A stretch of DNA of 64,000 bases. It comes from Spirogloea muscicola (lineage: Eukaryota; Streptophyta; Zygnematophyceae; Spirogloeales; Spirogloeaceae). Below the pieces are notes generated by a model. The model was given only the letters and a program-made list of their open reading frames with translations, was not told where the DNA came from and did not search any database. The first letter of the stretch is position 1. Each line of letters starts with the position of its first letter. The position numbers were made by a program, and so were the translations under genes. The stretch covers positions 30,767 to 94,766 of the forward strand of contig WELB01000062.1 in the NCBI GenBank assembly GCA_009602725.1, given 5' to 3'. Below are positions 9,270-20,887 of the stretch, piece by piece.

Positions 9270-11562
9270 CGGCATACCTTCCACCCTTCAGATTCCGGGA
9301 GGGTGCCAGACCCTCCCCCCTAGGCACGGTGGTGCTTGGAGTCCCTGTCGGCGAGGCAGCGCATGTGGTGCAGGCAACCCTCTAGCGACAGTCTAACACT
9401 CTCCCAGCCCTCCACTCACTGCATGACTCCCAGCTGGCTGTTGCTATCCTAACCCCGTGCGTAGTTCTACGCCCAACCTACCTGCAGCGAGCAGTTTCTC
9501 CCACCACCGCTCTGGACAACAATTATGCCGAAGCGGATGGCAGCGTCCAACAGGCTCTGCTCGGCCTGCTGGACCACCCGGCACTTCCTACGACGCCTGC
9601 CGGCCTTTTTAAAATGATACCATAGGCAAGGGCGGCCTTGGCTGCCACCCTCTGGCTCACCTGGCTCGCGCGGCACACCTGGGGTGTTGGGTTCAAGTGG
9701 CCTCCACAGTGTCAACGCGCTTCATCAGGAGGGGTCGCTAGTACTGGCACCAGCAATAGCTGGAGTGGCAAATGGGACCCTGCCCTTTCAAACCTCCCTC
9801 TCTGACGTTCGCAGAGACCTTGTGACATCTCTGCATCTAATCACACAGTTAGAGTCAGGGTGTCCTGGTTTGGATTCGAGCATAGGGTCTTTTGGAGACA
9901 ACCTCATACAGGAGAACGCCAACGCACATATGCGCTGCGCACAGAGCGCAGCGGAAGTCTTACCCTGAGGCACCGCCCTACTCTACCAGACTTACGGAGA
10001 GCCGGCAGGGCTTGCAGCGATGAGCTGCGGCGACGGGCTGGCAGCAGGCGGCAGCAGCAGAGCTGTGGCGGCGGCGGCAGCAGCAGGCAGCAGCGGGGCT
10101 GGCTAGGCAGCAGCAGGGCTGTGTCTCTCTCGGGCGTTGGTCGGACTGAGGGGTCCGGCCGAGGCCCACTACTTATAGCGTATCTCCTGCCACCCCTCCC
10201 CTGAGGGTTTGACGAGGATTGCCCCCAGGGCCCTCCCCATGAGGGGCGGGCCGGACAAAGGGGGACACGAAGCGACGCCCATGGGGCGGCATAATGGCGA
10301 CGCGAAGCGCCGCACAAAAGGGGACGCGAAGCGTCGCACAAAGGGGACGTGAAGCATCGCACAAAAGGGGACGCGAAGCGTCGCACAAAAGGTGGACGCG
10401 AAGCGGCGCCTCCTGGCCGTGCACGTGGGTGCACGTGCGGTACGAAGCCGGGCCCTCGGACCGTACTTAGCTACTCATACCGTTTGGGACTTCCAAACGG
10501 TAGATACGATACGATAATGTAAGGTTACCAGCACCGTACAGCACTCTCAATGGAGGGAATGTTACAGACCTCCTCCACTCCTTCCCATCACTTGCGGCAG
10601 ATCAGGTCGACTTTGCAGCGTGGGCAAGATGCTCTGACCTCAAGGCTCAAGCTCGTAATTTACGTGCAGCCACTGAGCAAGCCATGAGCCACCTTAAAGC
10701 TCAAGGAGGATGGACGTTGGCTCTCTCGGCTCAACTCCATCAGCTCTCCGGGGGGGGCGGAGTGGCTCAACGCTCTGCCGATCTACGATCTACGAATTCG
10801 TCCGGCTTTTCGTCGACCTCTTCGGGACGGCCGTCCTCGACTTCTCGGCCTCCCTCCACTTTCTTTGGCTGGCATTCGCAGTGCGAATGTGGCCATCGTT
10901 CGGAGGATGATATATATGTGGCAGCTCACATGCTTCGATGTGTCGAGGGAAGTGAACGTAATTCCTCCCACAATCTTCTCAGAGACGCTATGTATGGCTT
11001 AGTGCGCAAGGCAAGTCAATCTGCGGCCATGGAGATGCCGGGCATCATGCCGGTGCTTCAAAAGCGCGGCAGACCCTTACATCAGGCGTCTGGATGTGGT
11101 TGCTACCCCCTGAGCGGTGGGCCTCGTCTTCTCCTCGACGTCGTTCTTATCGACGCAATCCAACCAGGGGCACCCACGCCGGCTGTGCCAGGTTGGGCGA
11201 CACATCATGCGGAGAAGAAGGAACGACACCACCCCCAGGGCGACCACTTCTTCCCATGCGCCATGGACATATACGGCGGCTACGGAACGAAGTGGTCGTC
11301 CCTCCTCCGTTGCCTGGCACAGGATTTCAATGCCCGCCGACGTAGTCGGGCGGGTACTTAGGGCATTCTAGTGTCCCGCAAGCCATCGTTGCTTGCTATA
11401 GGATGCGGCTATCATTGAGTCTACAGCGCTCGCAGGCACTCGCGATACGCCAGCGTGCTGGGCGTGCATAAGGCCAGGCTAATGGCTTTCGTGGTGGTCT
11501 TCTGGACCCTCAGCTTAGCTTGTCAGAATTGCATGTGCTCACTCGCGGATATTCAGTGTCCC
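9270..11562 (+). mobile_element. RLE-type LINE, family 2, 5' truncated and split by a solo LTR
   Basis: The left part (9270-9816) encodes the RT thumb and linker: LGVPVGEA, LHSLHDSQLAVAILTPC and RPTYLQRAV. These align with LPGAPIGAP, LPELHDMQFSLAML and RPQYLTRAT of the LINE at 29043. The right part (10567-11562) encodes a zinc-finger motif CECGHRSEDD...HMLRC, then RNSSHNLLRDAMYGL, an endonuclease-like LLLDVV, HFFPCAMDIYGGYG, and the closing SELHVLTRGYS. Several frame changes separate these blocks, so the copy is dead. A family A solo LTR (9821-10566) with TSD GACCT sits in the middle. The left border with gypsy element 1 gag is at about 9262-9275. Confidence 0.65.
9821..10566 (-). repeat. Solo LTR, family A, TSD GACCT
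   Basis: 746 bp in minus orientation. Its outer ends (TGTAACATTCCC at the right, TGTGACA at the left) are bounded by GACCT at 9816-9820 and 10567-10571, a perfect 5-bp duplication. It contains about four tandem 24-25-bp units with the core AAGCGTCGCACAAAAGGGGA (10290-10410), more than in sister copies. Inserted in a family 2 LINE. Confidence 0.85.
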
Positions 11563-12265
11563 CCTTAGCCATTACCCCGTTACCAGGACATTTGTAAGGC
11601 TAGAATTGGCCTCCCTTTCAATTTCATACGCACCGCGCGCCTTCTCTATACCGTGTACCTAAGTACGGTCCCAGGCCCCGGGCTTTGTACCACGTGCACG
11701 GCGTCGTCGGCCAGTCGTGCTGTCCAACAGGCGCTGCTTCGCTTGCGCGCGTTATCGTCCCGGGTTTTGACTTCAGCCGCCAGGCGCTGCTTCGCTCCCG
11801 CGCGGCAGCGTCCGGCAGATCCGTTGTATACCCTTGTCAGGCCCGCCCCTTAGGTGGAGGACCTTGGGGCGACCCTCGTTACACCCTCCGGGGAAGGGGT
11901 GGCAGGGGAACGCTATCAGCGGTAGGCCGAGGCCAGACCGAGGAGTTGGACCGGTGACGCCAAGATTGGCACAGCCCTGCTGCTGCCTGCTGCCGCAGCC
12001 ACAGCTCTGCTGCTGCCGCCTGCTGCCCAGCCCGTCGCCACAGCTCGTCGCTGCCGGCCTCGCCGGCTCTTTGTGAGTATGTGGGTGTGCCCCGTATGGG
12101 ACAGCTACTGGCCCTTCGTACGTCGCGGCCTTTGGGCGGTGCCTCAGTGTAAGACTTCCGCTGCGCTGTGTGCGCGTACATACGTTGGCATCATCATAAA
12201 GCTTTGCCTCCTAAACATTCTATGTCCGAACCCAAAGCAGGATGTTCGACACTCACTGTGCATGT
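11563..12265 (+). repeat. LTR remnant, family E
   Basis: Follows the LINE stop region. It shares the modular LTR content of the window (CTAAGTACGGTCCCAGGCCCC, GCTGCTGCC tract, GTAAGACTTCCGCTGCGCTG), and its right end is probably near the GGCACA at 12265. No target duplication was found, and borders are approximate. Confidence 0.5.
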
Positions 12266-12352
12266 AGGAATTGGCACATTCCACCCCCCATCTCCGCTCC
12301 TGATCAAGACTTCAGCACCGACAGTGTCACTCGGACTTTAGAACTAAGGGGT

Positions 12353-12881
12353 TGTAAGGACTACCCCTCTTCAGAGTGAAACGCCAACGCACAAAGCGCA
12401 GGTAGGCGCACGCAGCGCAGCGGAAGTCTTACCTTGAGGCACAGCCAGGAGGTGGCGACTTACTGAGGGTCTGGCTTAATGACTGTCCCCAGATGGGGCG
12501 CAGCCATGGCACGTACGAAGAGCCGGCGATGTCTGTAGCGACGAGCTGCGGGGACGGGCTGGGCAGCAGACGGCGGCAGCAGAGCTGTGGCGGCGGCTAC
12601 GGCAGCAGGCAAGAAGGGCTGTGCCTGGGAGTCACTGGTCCGACTTCTCACTATAGCATTTCATCTGCCACCCCTCCCCAGGAGGGTTTGACGAAGGTAG
12701 CCCAAAGGACCACCACTGGAGGGGCTTGCCCGACAATGGAAATACGAAATTATGTCGTCATCCAGATGTCGATACCGTAATGTCGACATTCGGCGCACCC
12801 GGAATCTCGACATCAGAATGTCAACATCCGGGGTAATGGTCGCGGCACCGTTTGGCACTCCCAAACGGCGGGGACATTACA
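12353..12881 (-). repeat. LTR at the 3' end of gypsy element 2
   Basis: Minus-strand LTR starting TGTAATGTCCCCGCCG at 12881 and ending AGTCCTTACA at 12353. The bases before its start, on the minus strand, read GTGGGGAGGTA, the polypurine-like sequence that also precedes the LTRs at 44175, 44997 and 48910. It therefore fits as the 3' LTR of the gypsy element to its right. The stretch 12266-12352 carries nothing recognised. Confidence 0.6.
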
Positions 12882-15800
12882 TACCTCCCCACCAATCTGT
12901 TCACGTTATCCTTGACTTGAGAACAAGGACACGGCATCAGAGGAGACAAGCCGAGGTTATTGCTTTCGATGGGTGCGTACATTACTACGATGCAAAGGAC
13001 TAATTTGCCCCTGTGCAAGATACGGAGATCCGACGGGCAAAGGCCAAGATTGGCCGAAGGGTCCCACCATTCGTGTTCAGGCTATAGCCTGGCCAGTTCA
13101 AAACATATTCTCGGGACTTACATCGCCCACGGGAATCGTCGCAGTAAGAAAAGATCGCCTCAACCTCATACTCTTTCTCCCCGACATAAGGGAGGTGGGG
13201 GCAGGCGGACACGACATCCGTGTACCGTTTCCCGGTTTGTGAGCGCCAATCAGGTATTTTGGCCGTTAGCCCCGTGCCGAATAGTATGAAGCGCCCTGGC
13301 ACTCGTGACGTTGTCGTTCCGTCCAGGGTCGTCCGGGTGGCCTCGCATCCTCCCGTCATGCTCGGCCCATGGCCCAAAAGCCCCCGGCGGCATGTTCAGC
13401 CGCGGCCAAGCTCGACCATGCCCGGCCTCGGCCATGCTTGGCGGCATGATCTGCCACGGCCATGCTCGGCGCCATGGCGCCTGCTGCAGACAGCTCATGG
13501 TTCCTCGTCAGGCACGCTATTCGCGGGCGAGCCTTTGGGCGACCCCCATGCACCCTGGAGGGGAGTGGCACGGAGAAGCACGAGGGTAGGGAGTAGAGAG
13601 AGGCTCGACCAGAGGGCGGGTACTCAGTGAAGCTCTGAGCTCTGAGAAAGGCGCAGCCCTGCTGCTGTAGACCGCTGCCTCGCGCAGCTCGTTGCCGGCT
13701 CTTCTGTGGAGACCTTGGCGGCGTTCCAACAGGGGCAAGTCTGCAGCGCGTGCCCAGGAGGTGGAGCTGCTGCCTGGCGGCAGCGCCACAGGCAAGTCTT
13801 CCGCTGTGGCGGAGTGCTTCCTCGTGGCGACTGCTTGTCCTTAAAATCCAAAGCACATAAGGACGCAATCGGCTCTATCCTGCCTGTTAGGGACCGAACG
13901 CTGCACTCCGTACGGAGTGGCTCGAATTGGGACACATAAAATACTCTGTGGAATCCCAACATCATCTATTCCGAATAACGCAGCTCATATGCGACCTTGC
14001 CGACCAGGCGCACAACATGAAAGGGTAAAACCCACTGTGGCAGCAACTTAGGCGCACCTACAGTCCGCATGGAGAGATGCTTTGTGATTGATAGCACTTG
14101 AGCACCCACTCGAAGGATACATCGCGACGACGTCGATCAGCATGCTGCTTCTGCCGTTGCTGCCGTAATCTCCAAGCATTGCCTAGCCCTCCGATGAGCC
14201 TCCAGGAGGTTACCGATTGAAGCTACTGCGGCTGGCACACGTTCCGGCCTCCCCACCTGTAAAGGTGCTCGGTGGTGCTGACCGTAATTTGAGGAGGACA
14301 AAGGGTGTGTGGTGGATTCATGGAAGGCGTCGTTCACAGCGTACTCCGCTGGAGCTAGATACTCATCCCAGTCACTTGGGCTGGGGTCTACAAACCGCCG
14401 TTACGTGTCCTCCAAAATGGAGTAAATATTTCTGTCTGACCATCTAAATGAGGCTAGAAGGCCGTAGATTTGAATTGCTGGGTGCCAATCAGCCTGCACA
14501 CTCCTTTTCAGAAGTGTCCGGTGAGGCGAGGGTCGCGGTCAGACACGATTCGCTCGGAAACTCCGTAGTGTCATTCCCATACTCGATCCACCAATATACC
14601 AGCAAACTATTGGCTGAACACCTTGGTGGTCGTAGGCAGAATCTGCGTTATTTACTCAGCGAGCCCACAAATACGACTTGTTGTCGCAGCCGTTCCGCGT
14701 CATCGGCAACTGGTTGATACATTTCATACTTACATCAGACCAGTTCCTTGGAGTATCTCCGACGGTTGGAGCACTTCAGCAGGCTTATGAGAGCGTGCTT
14801 TACTGCGCTGACAGGCGGCACAAGTCCTTACAAGATACTTGTGCCGACTCCACTTGAACTTTGCAGTCCGGCCACCAGAGGAGACGCTGGACAACTTTCT
14901 TTGTCTTTCGCATATCCAAATGACCATTATACGGAGGCTCATGCAATTGTCGCAAGGTACTGCTGCGCAAGGCGGTTCAGTCAGGGGCTACAATGGCCTC
15001 CCATCGCCACCAGAAGCCTTAGTCAATTACTCGTGTGCGTGGGTTGCTTTCACTTGCAAACCATGGGTCTGTGTCATACCCATCACGCACAACAGCTCAG
15101 AGAGATTGGCGGTGGACTGCCGCGCAACTCCACAAGTAGGCCGCACGTCTGCAGTCTGAATCCCTGAAGCGTGCAAGAGAGCCGCCACAGCAGCCCCTGC
15201 AATGTTGCGGCTCACCGGGTATGCAACATTCATCCTTCCAGGGCGATACACCCACTGGAAACGGAATGTGGCCATGCACTCAGCCGACCGTGCTTGACGC
15301 CTGCTTAATTGCTGTTGTGTGTGAAAGTATGTCATCGGGCAATGATCCGTCACAACCATAACTTCAACACCGTCGAGATAGCATCATGACACACGTGAGG
15401 CGAACATAACACCAAGGAGCTCTTGCTCCCCCGTAGTCTAATTACGCTCTGCAGGACGAAGCAGGCGATCGTCAAATGCTATGGGGTGACCCTCCCGCGT
15501 GAGAAGGCACCAATGCCGATCAAAGAGGCGTCACATACTATTTCAATGGCACGCCTTCTCTAGGCAAGGCCAAAACGGGTGGATGCACCAGGACCCGTTT
15601 TGAATCCTCAGGTGCCCTCTATAATTCAGACGTCCACACCCAGCTGACGTCCTTACGAGTGAGATTCGTAAGAGAGGTGCCATACTTCCGTATCCTTGCA
15701 GGAAGTAATTTGCAATTCCGAAGAAGGAATGCAGCTGTGGCATTTATCGTGGCACTGGTCAGTCCTTTGCTACGACAGATTTTGGGGTCGACGCAAACAC

Positions 15801-16298
15801 CGTCTCTGCCCACCACATGCCCCAAGTACGTCAGCTCCGGCTGCTTGAATATATATTTGGATCTCTTGGCATGCATTTCGAATTGCACGCAGCAATTGCA
15901 GCACCTGCGGCAAGTGCAGTACGTGATCCTCACGCATCCTACCGAACACCAGTATGCATCCAAGCAAACCAGCACGAAGTCCAAAATAGGGGGCCAAAGA
16001 CTTTTGTAAGCACAGCCTGGCAGGGGGCATGTGCATCGGCAAACTAAAGCTGAGAACATTGAATTGGAAGTGACCGAGCGGCGTACGGAATGCCGACTTA
16101 GGGACGTCCTCAGGTTTGATATGAACTTGGTGATAAGCGGTTTGCAATTCGAGGGAGCTGGACACATTAGCTGCCGCGAGACGATCGAACAGGTAGCCAG
16201 TTCGAGGCAAAGGGTACCGGTCCTTAACAGTGAGTTTGCAGGGGTCGATAATCAATGCTCACTCCAAGACTACCGTATTTCTTCTTCACGAAAAGGGT
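12882..16298 (-). mobile_element. Ty3/gypsy element 2 (chromovirus), fossil, 3' two thirds
   Basis: On the minus strand, right to left: reverse transcriptase (KLTVKDRYPLP, about 16240; TAYHQVHIKPED), RNase H (VVTDHCPMTYFHTQQQLSRR, about 15350), integrase zinc region (TCAACQRSKARSHKPAE, about 14820), integrase core and C-terminal part (about 14700-14100), and a chromodomain (REYVLNWPGYS, about 13120). The chromodomain places it among chromoviruses. A solo LTR (13221-13905) is inserted between the integrase end and the chromodomain, and the 5' part is replaced by another LTR at 16299. Broken, with many breaks. Confidence 0.75.
13221..13905 (+). repeat. Solo LTR, family F
   Basis: 685 bp, starting TGTACCGTTTCCCGG and ending GACCGAACGCTGCA, flanked by ATCCG and CTCCG, a near-perfect 5-bp duplication. 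It carries a run of CATGCTCGGCC-type units (13355-13470), and its right half has the shared GCTGCTG/TCTTCCGCTG module. Related copies: about 21740-22421 and 25251-26808. Confidence 0.7.
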
Positions 16299-16750
16299 TG
16301 CAACCTCACCACCTTTATGGGACGCTTAAATTCTAGTTAAGCGCTAACGTGTGACCACTGACGCGCACGCGACTGACGCGTGCGACGCGCCTGCGACGCG
16401 CGAGCGATGCGCGAGGTGACGCGCGGCGTGACACGCCTGCTGACAATTTGACGTGCAGGCGTCTAGAGGCGGCGCATCTTGGTCTCCCAGACAGAGGAGC
16501 CCCTCGGCGGCTTCTCGAAGCGGCCGCCGAGACACGTGTGGCGCGCCTACAACACCGCGACGCGCCTGTGACACGCAGAGTTGCGCCGCAAGGCGGCGCC
16601 GCCTGGCGGCGCCGCGCCGCAGGATGGCCGCCGCTTCCAGAGGGGAGCTGCGTGGTCTGCCCTCGCACTAGATGTCGTTTGTCGGGCCCGCCTTCTCGAA
16701 GGTGGGCCTTGAGACGGGCCTCCCACAGACCCCTAGGGAGGGTGGCACAT
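16299..16750 (+). repeat. LTR fragment, family C
   Basis: Its first part follows the minus-strand LTR at 25690-26576: GTTAAGCG, then dense GACGCG/GCGCGTGAC units, GGCGGCGCATCTTGG and GGGCCCGCCTTC. It is cut short at about 16750, where a reversed LINE tail begins. Confidence 0.6.
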
Positions 16751-16751
16751 G

Positions 16752-16866
16752 AAGAAGTGCTTGCCCGTAGAGGAAGGGGCTGGGAACGGCCAGCATAAAA
16801 AGATGAATAAGGTTCGAAGGGGCTGGGGGATGCACTAAACAACAAGCACAAAAGTCCGGGCCAAAG
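16752..16866 (-). mobile_element. Reversed LINE family 1 3' tail
   Basis: Reads in reverse as the family 1 3'UTR (AAGTGC..GCCC, GGGGCTGGGAACGGCCAGC hairpin, AAAAGATGAATAAGG, GGGGCTGGGG). It is diverged and lies directly left of a plus-strand LINE body, giving a pair whose 3' ends point outward. Confidence 0.55.
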
Positions 16867-16867
16867 G

Positions 16868-18000
16868 ATTGATATTCGCGGACCATCCACGGGAGGACGA
16901 GTTCTTCCCGCTCGCCATCGACACGCACGGTGCGATGGGAGCTCGGTGGCTCGAGCTGCTCAACCAGCTCTCGCGCCACGCCACCTCCCGCCGCTTCCAT
17001 GGGGAGCCGGTAAATTTTCTATGCAGCCGGATGTCTTGCGCAGGTGTATCGCATGCGCTTGGCCGTCTCGCTGCAGCGGTCCATGGCTCGCGCGTTGCAT
17101 CTCCGCGCCCGGCGAGCCCTTGCTGCAGCCTCTGTGTAACGTTCCCACGCTTAAAAAGCCCAAACGGTACCGGTAAGTGGCTTCAAGCGCGGCTTCACAC
17201 GCGGCACACGCCAATCACGCGCGTCACGCGCCAGTCTCGCGCCCCACGCGCCAGTCACGCGCGGCACGCGCCAGTCCCCTGCACTCGGTGTTCTATCCGT
17301 CAAGCTCACGCCACGCGCAGCCCGCAGTACGCGCGGCACGCGCCCCATATCCTCGTTGTGCGGGTCCGCCCTTCCGGGGGTCGAAAGTTGGAGGCTACCT
17401 GCGACAGTCGTATCCCCATTGTGCGGGTCCGCTCCTCTGGGGGCCGGACATTGGGGCTACCCTCGTCAAACCCTCGGGGGAGGGGTGGCAGGTGGAATGC
17501 TATATGTAGTAGGCCGAGGCCAGACTCCTCAGTCAGACCAGTGACGTCCAAAGAGAGGCACAGCCCTGCTTGCCTGCTGCCGCAGCCGCCGGCCCAGCCC
17601 TGCTGCTGCCGTGTGCTGCCCAGCCCGTCGCCGCAGCCCGTCGCTGCAGACATCGCCGGCTCTCCGTAAGTGCCATGGTTGCGCCCCATCTGGGGACAGC
17701 TACTAAAGCAGACCCTCTGAAGAGTCGCCGCCTTCTTACTACGGTGCCTCAGGGTAAGACTTCCGCTGTGCTATGTGAAGCACGTGTGTGCGCCAAGTGC
17801 GCTGGCGTTCCACTGTGTAATGAAATAGTTCCTAAATCCCTAGGTCTGATCTTAATAAGGACGTACTACTTCCTAAGTGCGTGTATAGGGATCAGGACGT
17901 CACACTCTGGTCCTAGCCAGGGGGACCTGCTACGAGGAGCCCAGTTTCTCTGACCTGCGGCTGCTCAGCAGGGGTTACTAAGTGTTTCGTAGCTGCTTAG
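16868..18000 (+). mobile_element. RLE-type LINE family 1, 3' fragment split by a solo LTR
   Basis: Endonuclease-domain codons (ADHPREDEFFPLAIDTHGA, then GARWLELLNQLSRHA) at 16868-17134 resume after a solo LTR at 17905 with PSQGDLL and a frame-shifted SDLRLLSRGY-like end, followed by the family 1 3'UTR start (GTTTCGTAGCTGCTTAG). It is 5' truncated and damaged. The gypsy-independent TSD CTCTG shows that the LTR came later. Confidence 0.7.
17135..17904 (+). repeat. Solo LTR, family D, TSD CTCTG
   Basis: 770 bp, starting TGTAACGTTCCCACGC and ending GATCAGGACGTCACA, with a perfect 5-bp duplication CTCTG at 17130-17134 and 17905-17909. The 5' half is rich in CACGCG/CGCGCCAGTC units (17190-17345). 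The right half has the shared GCTGCTG and GACTTCCGCTGTGCT module. Confidence 0.85.
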
Positions 18001-18029
18001 TTCCTCATGGCCTAGAAGCAATTTAAGTA

Positions 18030-18349
18030 GGGCTGAGACCAGGCTCGAAGCACCCAGTCAACATCAGTCAAGCCCAAGCCCGCGAGAGAGAGGCTCAGCC
18101 CTGCTGCCGCCTGCTACCGCAGCCCGTCCGACGCAGCCCTGCTGCTGCCTGCCGCTGCAGCCCGTCACCGCATCGCGTTGTTGCGGACCTTAATCGGGCA
18201 GCGCCTCAGGGCAAGACTAACCCTAAACCGCTGTGAAGAACACGCGGTGCTTCGCTGTGCTGGGGTTTTGTCTCGAAAACCCAGCGACCGAAGCCAATAT
18301 TGACACACTGACCTCTAACTGTGCTCTTAGGGGTCAGGGTCATTACAGG
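18030..18349 (+). repeat. LTR 3' fragment
   Basis: Carries the second half of an LTR: CAGCCCTGCTGCTGCC tract, CTCAGGGCAAGACTAACCC and an end GGGGTCAGGGTCATTACA. The left part is missing, and the family is uncertain (nearest A or B by its end). Confidence 0.5.
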
Positions 18350-18462
18350 CTTGGTGAACCGTACGGCGACTGGGATGGTTCGATCTGCATTTCTATAGCC
18401 AGTTCCTCCACTTGAGACTGCATCTCCTAATATTCGAGGACTCACTCGATACATCGGAAAGA

Positions 18463-18890
18463 GAGTGCGGCCAGATTGACTGGTGGCTGTGAGAGGCCAG
18501 CCCATCGGAACGGACAAGGTTTGAAGGAGCCGGAGTGCTAATTTTAGGACAACAGTACGGGGACTCTCAGTAACCTCTAATCAGCAGATGCAAGTCGGAT
18601 TAGCTAGCAGGCGGGTAGATGTCGCCCTGACGGAAGCCGGGCCCGCAGCCAAAGCTCCGCGCGCGCAAGTGAACCGCGAAGGCAAGGGACCCCTGCAAAG
18701 AGTTGGCCATGCGCATCCGGAAGACTTGAAGGAGGGACCCTGCGATAATGAAGCAAGGCTGCTTGCTCTGCTGCCCGTGGCGGCGGGCCACTGCCTCCAC
18801 GCAAGGCGGTGAAGCAGGTCAAGCCAGTTTGTGCCAAAGGCTCCGTGTACGTCGACGGCGAGTGGGACAAACCCGTCTCCCACCGGGTAA
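18463..18890 (-). mobile_element. RLE-type LINE family 2, 3' fragment, inserted in gypsy element 3
   Basis: On the minus strand 18883-18581 encodes GDGFVPLAVDVHGAFGTNW, then LDLLHRLAWRQ, which matches the plus-strand copy at 46472. It then loses frame before the closing codons. The 3'UTR (GGCTGGCCTCTC...GCCACCAGTCAATCTGGCCGC type) runs to about 18463. 5' truncated and damaged. Element 3 RT sequence lies on both sides. Confidence 0.65.
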
Positions 18891-19628
18891 TACGAGTATT
18901 TCTAGGACGGTACAGCGGCGAAGCGCCGGGCTCCACTGGAATTGTATCAGCCACGCCTTAGTCCGGAGGCAGTTCGTCTGGAAGAGCACCGGAGAACACA
19001 TCCGAAAACTCCGCCAACACACTGTCGAGAGCCGCAGCCATGTGGGGCCACACTGCTCACTACTACTGAGTCAGGAGGGGACTCATGTTTCATACCATGA
19101 TTAGATACACAGCCGAGGTACTTCTGCGTGAAGGAGCCTCTTTAACTGCACAGCCGACAGCTGAATAGAGGAGCCTGTCAAGGAGATGATACATGGGGGA
19201 CACCAGTACGAAGCGACGAGCACCCCGTCGGCCCGAGCACGTCCGCGCGTCAAAGTCGAGGAGCGCAGCGGTAGCACACAACCAGTCATCACACAATGTC
19301 CCATTAAACCCCAGTGCCAATTCAATGACATGGCAAGACAAAACCGTGATATAATCTGGAATGCGGACAGGGGTTTGACACAGTTCGAGCAGGTCACGAG
19401 CTCTTGGAGAAACGCCTTCCACTGCGTACACTATGTGGAGGTGGCCCGCCTTCCGGCGACACACCAACGCCAGCCCCTTTAGAGGTCAAGATGTTTCTCC
19501 GCGACTGCACGGCAAAGTACAGAAGACCGGTTTTTAATATACCGTGTGAATTGATTCAGTTCAAGTACTTGCTCGCAGCCTCCTGCAACTGATCAGAAGG
19601 AACGCATACTACAAGGACGCCTTCGTCC

Positions 19629-20208
19629 GGCGGGCCACGTCTTCTCCTGGACGTGGCCCCGACGCATACGACCGCTCACACCCAGCCCAATGTGCCACCA
19701 AGGTTGGATATGCGGTCGCCTGCGCCGCTCGGGCTAAAGAGCTCAAGTACGCCGACTATCCGCGGGAAGACGAGTTCTTCTCGTTGCAATTGACACCCAT
19801 GGGGCGCTGGGCGCTCGGTGCTCGAGCTGCTCACCCAGCTCGCCCGCCACACCATCGCCCGTCGCTTCCATGGGGGGCCGTTAGACTTCCCTGCAGCCGG
19901 GTCGCTGGCGCAAGTGTATCGTATGCGCCTGGCCGTCTCGCTGCAGAGGTCTATGGCCCGCGCGCTGCACCTTCGTGCTGGCAGAGCCCTCGCTGCTGCC
20001 TCTGGCTCTAGCCAGGGGATCCACGTCCAGGAGCCTAGCATCTCTGATCTGCGGCTGCTTAGCAGGGGTTACTGAGTGACTCGTAGCTGCTTTGTTTCTT
20101 TTTGTGCTTGTTTTTCTTAGCGCTTCCCCTGGCCCCCTTCTCGTACTCTGTTCATTCTTCTTTGGGCTGGCTTTTTCAGCCCCTATCCTCAATGGGCGAG
20201 CACTTTCT
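19629..20208 (+). mobile_element. RLE-type LINE family 1, 5'-truncated copy with TSD CCTTCGT
   Basis: Starts abruptly in the endonuclease domain (GGCGGGCCACGTCTTCTCC), keeps the DVVTTD-like block, AKELKYADYPREDEFF, the GALGARWLELLTQLAR region in shifted frame, QEPSISDLRLLSRGY and the full 3'UTR with its hairpin. CCTTCGT occurs just left (19620-19626) and just right (20209-20215), a likely target duplication. It lies in the protease-upstream region of gypsy element 3. Confidence 0.75.
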
Positions 20209-20215
20209 CCTTCGT

Positions 20216-20303
20216 GGCTGGTAAGCGCCTTTTGGCCCCTCCGAACCTTTGTTACGGGCTGGCTTTTCACAGCCCTTGCCCCCATTGGGAGTGCCACTTC
20301 TCC
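20216..20303 (+). mobile_element. Second LINE tail stacked behind the first
   Basis: A different tail (CCCCTCCGAACCTTTG, hairpin GGGCTGGCTTTTCACAGCCC, CCATTGGGAGTGCCACTT) directly follows the family 1 copy. A related stretch is at about 49960-50040. No coding part is left. Confidence 0.45.
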
Positions 20304-20436
20304 GTCCACCAGCGGTTGCATAGCCCATGATGCACAGAGCGTACTGGCACAACTGGCACAACAGACTTTAGATATACTCGCCCAACAAGTTCAAACAGCA
20401 TTTTCACACCATGCCGCTGAAACACATAATATAATA

Positions 20437-20887
20437 TCCCTGTCCCTAATCACACAGTTAGGGTCAGAATGTCCTGGTTTGAACAAACATAGGCTGAGTA
20501 GAAGACAACCCTCATACAAGAGAACGCCAACGCACATACGCGCATAGAGCGCAGCGGAAGTCTTATCCTGAGGCACCGCCCTAGGGCGCTGACTCTACTG
20601 ACAGACTTACTGAGTGCCGGCGGGGCCCGCAGCGATGAGCTGCGGCGACGGGCTGGCAGCAGGCGGCAGCATCAGAGCTGTGGTGGCGGTGGCAGCAGCA
20701 GACAGCAGCGGGGCTGGCTAGGCAGCAGCAGGGCTGTGTCTCTCTTGGCGTTGGTCGGACTACGGGGTCCGGCTAAGGCTCACTACTTATAGCGTTCTCC
20801 TGCCACCCCTCCCCTGAGGGTGTGACGAGGATTGTCCCAAGGGCCCTCCCCAGGAGGGTCGGCCCGGACAAAGGGGGGCACAAAGCG
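20437..20887 (-). repeat. LTR family A fragment
   Basis: Minus-strand copy of the end two thirds of the family A LTR (CCTAATCACACAGTTAGGG, GCAGCAGCAGG tract, TATA-like CTTATAGCG) stopping at about 20887, with gypsy element 3 gag sequence to its right. Confidence 0.65.

Noticed and set aside
12931-12952. Primer-binding site next to gypsy element 2 (CGGCATCAGAGGAGACAAG)
   Set aside because: It resembles the site at 6132 but lies on the opposite strand within the chromodomain end, with no LTR border beside it. It is probably a chance match or a stray fragment.
16333-16890. Arg-rich open frames in the GACGCG-dense region
   Set aside because: Products of high-GC tandem units in a family C LTR. 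No start context or conservation between copies.
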